Positions 1 through 5,705 of a stretch of 15,535 nucleotides of DNA are shown piece by piece. Both the position numbers and the translations under genes were made by a program. Source of the DNA: DATEJJ01 sp039649115 (GTDB lineage Bacteria > Actinomycetota > Actinomycetes > Mycobacteriales > Micromonosporaceae); contig JBBWZQ010000094.1 in NCBI GenBank assembly GCA_039649115.1, positions 1 through 15,535 of the forward strand, read 5' to 3'. Below the pieces are notes generated by a model, which was given only the letters and a program-made list of their open reading frames with translations, ran no database searches and was not told the origin of the DNA. Position 1 is the first letter of the stretch. Each line of letters opens with the position of its first letter.

Positions 1-11
1 TTAGAATAACG

Positions 12-45
12 GTCTCGTGGGCTCGGATATGTTTATAAGAGACTG
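12..45 (+). other. Residual Nextera transposase adapter (sequencing artefact)
   Basis: These 34 bases line up without gaps with the Illumina Nextera read-2 adapter. The first 16 bases (GTCTCGTGGGCTCGGA) match exactly, and the following Tn5 mosaic-end part matches except for three positions that all read T (28, 33 and 44). The stretch is far less GC-rich than the rest of the window. Bases 1-11 could be index or flow-cell adapter sequence, but that is a guess. The sensible reading is an untrimmed library adapter at a contig end, with real genomic sequence starting at about base 46. Confidence 0.9.
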
Positions 46-49
46 CTGC

Positions 50-151
50 GGGGGTGCTCGCCTCAGCCTGGGACCGGCTCCGGCTGTGCTCCCCAAGGGA
101 TGCGCCGGGGGTGCTCGCCTCCGCCAAAGACCGGCTCCGGCTGTGCTCCCC
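50..151. repeat. Two imperfect copies of a 57-bp direct repeat
   Basis: GGGGGTGCTCGCCTC occurs at 50-64 and again at 107-121. In each case about 8 variable bases follow, then ACCGGCTCCGGCTGTGCTCC. The period is 57 bp, which is 19 codons, so the copies stay in frame on the minus strand and read as GAQPEPV(F/P)G-containing peptide at the broken end of the flippase gene. The repeat abuts the adapter sequence, so the assembly may have stopped because the element is multicopy. No transposase or terminal inverted repeat is visible. Confidence 0.75.
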
Positions 152-383
152 CAGGCCCCGCCGTCCGCAGCGCGACCGCGGTCTGCGCGGCGAGCGCCGG
201 GACCATGCCGACCAGCAGGACGGCCAGCAGGGAGCTGAGCTCGCCGAACGCGCCCGGCGCGAGCACCCGCGCCGCGAGCACGGTGAAGACGTAGCTTGCG
301 GCGTTGCTGCCGAACAGCGCGACCGAGACGAGCATCGCCGCGAGGTGCAGGCGCCGGCTCCTGCGAGGATCGACAGCGACCAC
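63..383 (-). CDS. Polysaccharide flippase-like membrane protein, N-terminal fragment
   Basis: The GTG start at 383 is preceded by a GGAGG ribosome-binding site about 8 bases upstream. The first ~80 residues begin with a short basic stretch, then a hydrophobic segment with FGSNAASYVFTVLAARVLAPGAFGELSSL. This is the pattern of the first two helices of Wzx/MATE-fold oligosaccharide exporters, where a 'fGe' loop follows helix 1. Such proteins flip lipid-linked glycans across the membrane, which fits the neighbouring glycosyltransferases. After about residue 80 the frame enters the 57-bp repeat and stops. A complete protein would be some 400-500 residues, so this is either a contig-end truncation or a gene broken by the repeat. 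It is divergent from the membrane protein at 437. Confidence 0.6.
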   Translation of the reverse strand: MVAVDPRRSRRLHLAAMLVSVALFGSNAASYVFTVLAARVLAPGAFGELSSLLAVLLVGMVPALAAQTAVALRTAGPGGAQPEPVFGGGEHPRRIPWGAQPEPVPG

Positions 384-399
384 GGGCGCACCTCCGCTT

Positions 400-415
400 G
401 CTACTCGACGGTAGC
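400..415. promoter_or_regulatory. Small inverted repeat in the divergent flippase/membrane-protein promoter region
   Basis: GCTAC (400-404) and GTAGC (411-415) form an inverted repeat around a 6-base centre in the 53-bp gap between two divergent start codons. TAGCTT at 412-417 fits a TANNNT -10 box for the rightward gene, placing the start site a little upstream of its GGGAGG ribosome-binding site at 428-433. No convincing -35 box is seen. A role as operator is inference only. Confidence 0.25.
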
Positions 416-436
416 TTACAAGCGATCGGGAGGAAC

Positions 437-2371
437 ATGACCAGTCCCCGCGTGCGGCAGGCCGCCGTGCTGCCCGCGGCGTGCGCCGTGCTGACCCTCG
501 CCGTGCTCGCGCCGCTGCTGGCCCCCGGGTACGTGCTGGTCTACGACATGGTGTTCACGCCGCGCCAGCCGCTGCTGCCGGACGGCCTGGGCCTGGGCTC
601 CGCACTGCCCCGCGCGGTGCCGGTCGACGCGGTCGTGGCGCTGCTCTCCGTCGCCGTGCCGGGGGCCGTCGTGCAGAAGGTGGCGCTGGCCGCCGCGCTG
701 TTCGGGGCCGCCCTGGGCGCGGGCCGGCTGGTGCCGACCGAGCGCACCGCGACCCGCGTCGTCGCCGCGGTCGTCTACGGCTGGAACGCGTACCTCGCCG
801 AGCGGCTGTTTCTCGGGCACTGGACGCTGCTGCTGGCCTACGCCAGCCTGCCGTGGGTGGTCGCGGCCGGGCTGCGGCTGCGCCGTGGCGAGCCGGGTGC
901 CTGGGCCGGCCTGGTGCTGGCCTGCGCGCCGGCCGTCCTGGTGCCGACCGGCGGCGTGCTGGCCGCGGCCGTCGCGCTCGCGGTGGTGCTGCCGTCGCGG
1001 ACCCGCAAGCTCCCCGCGGTGCTGCCGTCGCGGACCCGCAAGCTCCCGGCGGTGCTGCCGTCGCGGACCCGCAAGCTCCCCGCGGAAAGCCTGCGCCGGG
1101 TGCTTCCGGTGCTGGGGATCGCGGTCGTGCTCAACGCGCCGTGGTGGGTGCCGGCGGCGCTGCACCCGGGCGGTACCGGCTCCGATCCGGCGGCGGTGGG
1201 TGCGTTCGCGGCGCGGGGCGAGGGCCCGGGCGGACCGCTGGCCAGCCTGCTCGGCCTGGGCGGCGTCTGGAACGCCCAGGCGGCCCCGGCCAGCCGGGGC
1301 GGTCTGCTGGTACCGGTGGCCGCCCTGCTGCTGGTCGCCGGCGTACTGGCCGGCCTGCGCCCGCTGGCGCGCGCGTGGGGCACCGGGCCGGTACGCGCGC
1401 TGGGCGGGCTGGCCGTCGCGGGCCTGGTGCTCGCCGGCGCCGGCGCGCTGCCCGGTACCGGCGGCGCGCTGCGCTGGGCGGTGGTCCACCTGCCCGGCGC
1501 CGGCCTGCTGCGCGACGGCCAGAAGTGGGTCGCGTGGTGGGCCCTGCTCGCCGCGCTCTGTGGCGCGCTCGCGGTCGAGGCGCTGGCCCGGCGGCTGCCG
1601 GACAAGGGGCTGCGCGCCGTCCTGGTGACCGGCGCGGTACTGCTGCCCGTCGTGCTGCTGCCCGACCTCGCCTGGGGCGGGCTGGGCAGACTGTCCCCTG
1701 TGGAGTACCCGCGCGAATGGTCGGCCGTGCGCGATCTGGTGGCCCGCGACCCGCACCAGGGGGACGTGCTGGTGCTGCCGTTCTCCGCGTTCCGCCAGTT
1801 CGCCTGGAACGGCGGGCGCACGCTGCTCGACCCGGCACCCCGGTACCTGCCCCGCGCCACGGTCGTGGACGACACGCTGCCGGTCGGACCGGTCAGCGTC
1901 GCGGGGGAGGACCCGCGCGCCGCCCGGGTGCGTACCGCGATGGGTGCCGGCCAGCCGCTGGGCCGGCTGGGCATCGGCTGGGTCCTCGTCGAGCACGGCA
2001 CGCCCGGCGCGACCGAGGTGCGGGTGCCGGGCGGGCTGGTCACCGTCCACGAGGGACAGTGGCTCTCGCTGTACCGGGTACCCGATGATGTGCTGCCCGG
2101 GCGGACCGCGACGGCGCCCCGCGCGCCCGTGCTGGGCGCCGACGCCGCGGCCCTCGCGCTGGTCGCCGCGGCCCTGTTGCGACGGTGGTTACTCACCGGT
2201 AGATTGAGGAAGCTTCCGGGTTCGGGAGCTCCTCGGAAGGATGGTGGCACTGGTGCGGACACTCCTCGGATTGGCCGCCGCGCTGGTGGTCGGCCTCGGG
2301 CTGGCCCTGGGCGCGACCTACGCCCTGGTGTCGGCGAACGCGCCGGACGCGAAGGCGGCGCAACAGCTTAA
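437..2371 (+). CDS. Large polytopic membrane protein, GT-C glycosyltransferase-like
   Basis: The ATG at 437 has GGGAGG 3 bases upstream; an in-frame TTG at 296 lies inside the divergent flippase gene and is rejected. The product is 644 residues and very hydrophobic, with many predicted membrane helices through about residue 420 and again near residues 575-590. A soluble domain lies between. YDMVFTPRQPLLPD just after the first helix and AERLFLGHWTLLLAYASLPWV resemble actinobacterial GT-C-type envelope glycosyltransferases and the Rv0226c-type membrane proteins. GT-C enzymes transfer sugars from polyprenyl-phosphate donors on the outer face of the membrane; activity here is inferred. Oddities are a triplicated 33-bp insert (residues 184-216) and a tail, after about residue 590, that overlaps the next gene by 131 bp with poor codon bias. 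The real C-terminus may be near 2200. Confidence 0.8.
   Translation: MTSPRVRQAAVLPAACAVLTLAVLAPLLAPGYVLVYDMVFTPRQPLLPDGLGLGSALPRAVPVDAVVALLSVAVPGAVVQKVALAAALFGAALGAGRLVPTERTATRVVAAVVYGWNAYLAERLFLGHWTLLLAYASLPWVVAAGLRLRRGEPGAWAGLVLACAPAVLVPTGGVLAAAVALAVVLPSRTRKLPAVLPSRTRKLPAVLPSRTRKLPAESLRRVLPVLGIAVVLNAPWWVPAALHPGGTGSDPAAVGAFAARGEGPGGPLASLLGLGGVWNAQAAPASRGGLLVPVAALLLVAGVLAGLRPLARAWGTGPVRALGGLAVAGLVLAGAGALPGTGGALRWAVVHLPGAGLLRDGQKWVAWWALLAALCGALAVEALARRLPDKGLRAVLVTGAVLLPVVLLPDLAWGGLGRLSPVEYPREWSAVRDLVARDPHQGDVLVLPFSAFRQFAWNGGRTLLDPAPRYLPRATVVDDTLPVGPVSVAGEDPRAARVRTAMGAGQPLGRLGIGWVLVEHGTPGATEVRVPGGLVTVHEGQWLSLYRVPDDVLPGRTATAPRAPVLGADAAALALVAAALLRRWLLTGRLRKLPGSGAPRKDGGTGADTPRIGRRAGGRPRAGPGRDLRPGVGERAGREGGATA
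986..1084 (+). repeat. Three tandem 33-bp units in frame inside the membrane protein
   Basis: Units begin at 986, 1019 and 1052 and are almost identical; the only visible difference is near the end of unit 2 (CCCGGCG against CCCCGCG). Each encodes VLPSRTRKLPA, giving three basic patches in a loop between two hydrophobic segments. The near identity points to recent expansion by slippage or unequal recombination. The reading frame is kept. A collapsed or expanded assembly is possible, because the array is shorter than a read and copy number may vary. Confidence 0.95.
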
Positions 2372-2420
2372 GTCCGGCAACGTGCCCCAGCCCAACGCCG
2401 TCGTCTACGGCCAGCGCTGA
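2241..2420 (+). CDS. Small membrane protein, DUF2613 type
   Basis: This 59-residue protein starts at ATG 2241, directly after GGAAGG. A GTG at 2253 with the same purine stretch 12 bases upstream is an alternative start. One transmembrane helix (about residues 8-30) is followed by a polar tail ending in VVYGQR. This single helix with a final Y-G-x-R is typical of the actinobacterial DUF2613 family, whose M. tuberculosis member Rv0236A sits beside aftD. Third positions are almost all G or C, unlike the overlapping frame of the upstream gene, so this is the true coding frame from 2241 onward. Function is unknown; position suggests a helper of the envelope glycosyltransferase. It converges on the GT4 gene. 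Confidence 0.8.
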   Translation: MVALVRTLLGLAAALVVGLGLALGATYALVSANAPDAKAAQQLKSGNVPQPNAVVYGQR

Positions 2421-2427
2421 GCCCACG

Positions 2428-2556
2428 GTCAGCACTGAGTCTCCGGTCAGGGCTGGCGACAGTCAGGGCTGGGGCGACATTCAAGGCCCGGGGCGACAGT
2501 CAGGCCCGGGGTGACAGTCAAGGGCTGGGCTACGGTCAGGGCCGGGGCGACAGTCA
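2428..2556. repeat. Degenerate tandem repeat of about 18 bp in a convergent intergenic region
   Basis: Six to seven units of 16-19 bp follow one another, with consensus AGTCAGGGCCGGGGCGAC. The clearest starts are 2445, 2461, 2479, 2498, 2516, 2534 and 2552. The array fills the gap between the DUF2613 stop and the GT4 stop; the GT4 stop codon (2554-2556) lies in the last unit. Read on the minus strand each unit begins a TGAC, so it is full of potential stops. It has no strong hairpin. It is probably a slippage-born spacer. Confidence 0.85.
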
Positions 2557-3768
2557 TCGCTGGGTCGCGGACGCCGACTCCGGGCGCCGCTGGCGGGGCA
2601 CCGCCAGCGGCGCCCCGGTGCGCGGGGTGGGTGCGCGCACCGGCCGGTGCACCGGCTCCCGCGCCGCCGCCCGGCAGATGACCTCTTCGAACGACTCGAC
2701 GCTGCGTTCCCAGTCGAACGCGCGGGCATGGGCCCGACCCGCCTCGCCCATCGCCGCGCGCAGCCGCGCGTCGCCCAGCAGGCGGTCCACGTGCGCGACG
2801 AACTCGTCGAGGCTGTCGCCGTCCGGACCGGTGCCGGCCAGCAGCCCGGTCGTGCCGTGCCGGACCGACTCGCAGACCCCGCCGGCGGACTGGTACGCGA
2901 CCGTCGCCACCCCGTGCGCCGCCGCCTCCATCACTGAGATGCCCCAACCCTCCTTGAGCGAGGGGCACAGGTGCACCCAGGACCGGGCCAGGATCTCGTG
3001 CTTCTCCGCCTCGTCCAGCCAGCCGTGCAGCCGCACCCGGTCCGCGACCCCGCGCTGCGCGGCAAGCCGGCGCAGCGGGTCGAGCGAGAGCCCGCGGCCG
3101 ATGATCGACAGGTGCAGGCCGGGGTAGCGGTGGTGCAGCCGGGCCACCGCCTCGACCGCGTGCTCCAGCCGCTTGTGCGGGACGAGCCGGCTGATCGCGA
3201 CCAGCAGCGGCTGCGCGTCCGGCACCGCGCTGACCGGCGGTATCGGGTCGAACCCGTTGGGTACCACCGTGATCCGCTCGGCCGCCACGCCCAGACCGGT
3301 GAGTTCGGCGCGGGTGTGCTCGGACACCGTGATGTACGGGCAGCGGCGGTAGACCCACGGCGCCACCCGCGACTCGACCCACCAGCCGATCCGGCCCAGC
3401 ACCGGGCCGAACCAGCTGCCCCACTGCTGCTGGTGCAGGTGGTGGACGAGCAGCACGACCGGGCGGCGGGTGGCCAGGCGGCTGAAGAACGGCAGCCCGT
3501 TCTGCACGTCGACCACCACGTCGTGCCGGGACACCAGGAGCGTCAGCAGGGCCCACAGGTACACCGTGTACCGGTTGCCGCGGCGCACGAAGCGCACCCC
3601 GTCGACCACCTCCCGCCGCGGCGCGCCGGGGAACCGCCGCGACCGGATGGTCACCCGGTACCCGCGGGCGGCCAGGCCCGCCGCGATCCGCTCGATGTAC
3701 CGTTCGGAGCCGCCGCCCTCGGGGTTGCGGGTGTCCCGCCAGCTGACCATGAGAACCGTGGGGGACAC
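2554..3768 (-). CDS. Glycosyltransferase family 4
   Basis: The product is 404 residues, the usual length for a GT-B fold retaining glycosyltransferase. The GTG start at 3768 has a GGTGGGG-type ribosome-binding site upstream. The N-terminal domain opens with VLMVSWRDTRNPEGGGSERY, the glycine-rich acceptor-domain loop. The C-terminal domain has the RLVPHKR donor-domain entry (about 194-200) and the EX7E motif (E273 in KEGWG, E281 in VMEAA) that binds the nucleotide-sugar. No signal peptide or helix is evident, so it acts in the cytoplasm, probably on a lipid-linked acceptor at the membrane. A low-complexity, Pro/Arg-rich tail follows about residue 375. Its start lies 35 bp from that of the divergent methyltransferase, matching the Rv0225/Rv0224c pair in mycobacteria. 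The sugar donor cannot be told. Confidence 0.93.
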   Translation of the reverse strand: MSPTVLMVSWRDTRNPEGGGSERYIERIAAGLAARGYRVTIRSRRFPGAPRREVVDGVRFVRRGNRYTVYLWALLTLLVSRHDVVVDVQNGLPFFSRLATRRPVVLLVHHLHQQQWGSWFGPVLGRIGWWVESRVAPWVYRRCPYITVSEHTRAELTGLGVAAERITVVPNGFDPIPPVSAVPDAQPLLVAISRLVPHKRLEHAVEAVARLHHRYPGLHLSIIGRGLSLDPLRRLAAQRGVADRVRLHGWLDEAEKHEILARSWVHLCPSLKEGWGISVMEAAAHGVATVAYQSAGGVCESVRHGTTGLLAGTGPDGDSLDEFVAHVDRLLGDARLRAAMGEAGRAHARAFDWERSVESFEEVICRAAAREPVHRPVRAPTPRTGAPLAVPRQRRPESASATQR

Positions 3769-3803
3769 CGCTACCCCACCTCGATCCCGATACGGATGCC
3801 GTC

Positions 3804-4535
3804 ATGACCCCAGACCGCGCCGCCACGCTGCGCCGCTCGGTACACATGTTCCGGGCGTTCCTCGTGGAGCAGACCGACCCGGACCGGTTCTACCAGGCGC
3901 TCGCGCAGGACTCCGTGCGCCAGCTGTCCCGGTACGCCGACCCGGCCGGGCGCACCCTGCTCGACGTGGGCGGCGGTCCCGGCTACTTCGCCGACGCGTT
4001 CCGCCACGCCGGCGCGACGTACCTGGGCGTCGACCCGGACGTGGGGGAGCTGTCCGCGCGCGGCAGCCCGGCACCCGGCATGGTGCGCGCCAGCGGTACC
4101 GCGCTGCCGGTCCGTACGTCCACAGTGGACGTCTGCTACTCCTCGAACGTGCTCGAACACGTCGCGCAACCTGACCGCATGCTCGACGAGATGGTGCGGG
4201 TGACCCGCCCGGGCGGCATCGTCTTCGCGTCGTTCACGCCGTGGTGGTCGCCCTGGGGTGGCCACGAAACCGCACCCTGGCACTATCTCGGCGGCGAACG
4301 GGCCCGGCGGCGCTACGTCCGGCACAGCGGACACGAGCCGAAGAACCGTTTCGGGCACAGCCTTTTCCCCATTTCGGTGCGGGGGGCCCTGTCCTGGGCC
4401 CGCTCCTGCGAGGCCGCCAGCGTGGTCGATGTCCTGCCGCGCTACCACCCGTGGTGGGCGCGGTGGATCGTACGGGTGCCGCTGGCTCGGGAAGTCCTCT
4501 CCTGGAACCTGGTGGTCGTGCTGCGGAAGGGGTGA
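3804..4535 (+). CDS. Class I SAM-dependent methyltransferase
   Basis: The 243-residue product has motif I LLDVGGGPGYFADAF (about 52-66), the acidic LGVDPD strand end that binds the SAM ribose, and a typical VCYSSNVLEHVAQPDRMLDEMVRVTRPGG stretch covering motifs II-III of the UbiE/Methyltransf_11 fold. The ATG at 3804 keeps the usual RRSVHMFRAFLVEQTDPDRFY leader; an ATG at 3846 would remove part of it. The ribosome-binding site is weak. W/H-rich segments such as TPWWSPWGGHETAPWHY probably line the substrate pocket. Pairing with the divergent GT4 suggests methylation of a sugar or glycolipid of the envelope; this is inferred from context and from the similar mycobacterial gene pair. Confidence 0.9.
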   Translation: MTPDRAATLRRSVHMFRAFLVEQTDPDRFYQALAQDSVRQLSRYADPAGRTLLDVGGGPGYFADAFRHAGATYLGVDPDVGELSARGSPAPGMVRASGTALPVRTSTVDVCYSSNVLEHVAQPDRMLDEMVRVTRPGGIVFASFTPWWSPWGGHETAPWHYLGGERARRRYVRHSGHEPKNRFGHSLFPISVRGALSWARSCEAASVVDVLPRYHPWWARWIVRVPLAREVLSWNLVVVLRKG

Positions 4536-4536
4536 G

Positions 4537-4558
4537 GGGCCGCCGCCTCCGGCGGCCC
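4537..4558. terminator. Hairpin shared by two convergent genes
   Basis: GGGCCGCC (4537-4544) pairs perfectly with GGCGGCCC (4551-4558) around a 6-base loop. It begins one base after the methyltransferase stop and overlaps the first base of the DUF3068 stop codon (4558-4560). There is no T run, which is common for actinobacterial terminators. Placement between two gene ends supports a bidirectional terminator. Confidence 0.6.
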
Positions 4559-5541
4559 TACGCCGTGCCCGCCATCTCGTGGCGGTAGCGGACCGGCCGC
4601 CCGCTCGGTGCGCTGGACCGGCGGGGCACGAGGATCACGGCCAGCCCCGCGAGAAGGAACAGCACGCCGAGCCCGATGAGTAACCGGGGCCCGGTCTGGT
4701 AGAGCAGGCGTACCTTCGCGCTGTTCTTCTTCGCGTCCGCGACCTGGGCGTTGACGGTGTCCGGGGTGAAGGTCAGCGTGCCGTCCAGCAGCACCGTGCC
4801 GTCCCGGCCGTCCGGCCCGCGCAGGAACTGGCGCTGCTTCTCCTGGCCCTTCACGATGCTTCCGGTGTAGGGCTCGACCCACACCGTCCGGACGTTCTGG
4901 TACATGCGCCCGGCGCTCACCGTCTCCGTGGTGGTACCGCCGGCGAGGTTGCCCGGCACGTCGATGTCCGCGATCTTGGTGGCCGGGATCGTCTGCACGA
5001 ACCGGTACACGGACAGGCCGTTGATGACCTCTTGGCCGTCGAAGTGCATCGGCGGGGCCTGCCGGGTAACCACGTCGTAGAACGCGTAGTCGTGCTTGTG
5101 GGTGTTGAACGGGAACTTGTACTGCAGGCCGGTGGCCTGCACGTTCGTGTCCTGGTTGACCCGCTGGTCGGTGCAGGGCTGCACGGCCCGCGCGGTGCGC
5201 CGGTCGACGCAGACCCACTGGTCGACCGCGTCGACCAGGGTGCCGTTCTCGTCCTCGGTCACCAGGCCCATCTGCCACACGGCGACGTCCCCGTTCACCT
5301 TGGCGTCCGGGGAATCGATCTTGCCCTCGATCCGGCGGGTGGCGGTCAGCGTCACGTCCGTGCGCTGCTTGAGGTCGCCCGGGTAGAACACGGTGATGCC
5401 GGTGCCCTGGGCCACCGTCTTCGCCTTCGGGTCGAGCGGCGCGACGGCGAGCTTGGGGTACGCGTAGAAGCGCAGTAACAGCCCCAGCGCGACCCCGAAG
5501 ATGCCGAGGGTCAGGAGCACCAGGCAGATGGCACGTCGCAC
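4558..5541 (-). CDS. DUF3068 (PorA-type) membrane protein
   Basis: This 327-residue protein has an N-terminal helix (residues 5-26, CLVLLTLGIFGVALGLLLRFY), a large extracytoplasmic domain, and a second helix near residues 285-305 followed by a basic cytoplasmic tail. That two-helix layout, the YAYPKLAVAPLDP start of the domain and the later YAFYDVV and TVWVEPYTG segments match the actinobacterial DUF3068 family (Pfam PorA). Two cysteines in the domain (WVCVDRRT, VQPCTDQ) could form a disulfide. The GTG start at 5541 has GGAGG 4 bases upstream. Despite the Pfam name no pore role can be claimed; co-location with envelope glycan genes, as with Rv0227c, suggests an envelope function. Confidence 0.88.
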   Translation of the reverse strand: MRRAICLVLLTLGIFGVALGLLLRFYAYPKLAVAPLDPKAKTVAQGTGITVFYPGDLKQRTDVTLTATRRIEGKIDSPDAKVNGDVAVWQMGLVTEDENGTLVDAVDQWVCVDRRTARAVQPCTDQRVNQDTNVQATGLQYKFPFNTHKHDYAFYDVVTRQAPPMHFDGQEVINGLSVYRFVQTIPATKIADIDVPGNLAGGTTTETVSAGRMYQNVRTVWVEPYTGSIVKGQEKQRQFLRGPDGRDGTVLLDGTLTFTPDTVNAQVADAKKNSAKVRLLYQTGPRLLIGLGVLFLLAGLAVILVPRRSSAPSGRPVRYRHEMAGTA

Positions 5542-5583
5542 CAGACCTCCAACGAGTGAGCGGCGTCACTGGGCTGGTGGCAG

Positions 5584-5589
5584 ATGTTA
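5584..5589 (-). promoter_or_regulatory. Candidate -10 box for the DUF3068 gene
   Basis: On the minus strand this reads TAACAT, a TANNNT -10 element. A start site about 7 bases downstream would give a leader of roughly 35 bases containing the GGAGG ribosome-binding site. No clear -35 hexamer is seen at 17-18 bases. Confidence 0.35.
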
Positions 5590-5603
5590 CCCCGGAGTAG
5601 CTA

Positions 5604-5632
5604 CGGCCGAAAGCCGGGGGGCCGATTTTTTT
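5604..5632 (+). terminator. Weak intrinsic-terminator-like hairpin with T7 run
   Basis: CGGCC (5604-5608) can pair with GGCCG (5620-5624), and the stem is followed by A and seven Ts (5626-5632). A T run is rare at this GC content. No plus-strand gene ends here, because the region is the 164-bp gap between two divergent genes. It could stop antisense transcription or early transcripts, or it may be chance. The rest of 5542-5705 holds the two promoter candidates and nothing else recognisable. Confidence 0.25.
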
Positions 5633-5692
5633 GATCCGCTTCTTTCAAGGCCTTTACGTGATGGACACCTGGGCCTCGCGCGGCGGTGCCGC

Positions 5693-5698
5693 TAGCAT
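5693..5698 (+). promoter_or_regulatory. Candidate -10 box, leaderless transcript
   Basis: TAGCAT lies 7 bases before the ATG at 5706, the distance expected if transcription begins at the start codon itself. No Shine-Dalgarno sequence precedes that ATG, which agrees with a leaderless mRNA. A -35 box is not obvious. Confidence 0.45.
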
Positions 5699-5705
5699 CT
5701 CGGCG

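Noticed and set aside
27..45. Natural Tn5/IS50 end
   Set aside because: The mosaic-end-like bases are preceded by the synthetic Nextera stretch GTCTCGTGGGCTCGG, and no transposase is nearby, so library adapter is the better explanation.
416..2050. Long minus-strand open frame opposite the membrane protein
   Set aside because: It is rich in Arg, Gln and His with no domain, as expected for antisense of a GC-rich gene.
2428..2556. CRISPR array
   Set aside because: Units of 16-19 bp are contiguous with no unique spacers, and no cas genes are present.
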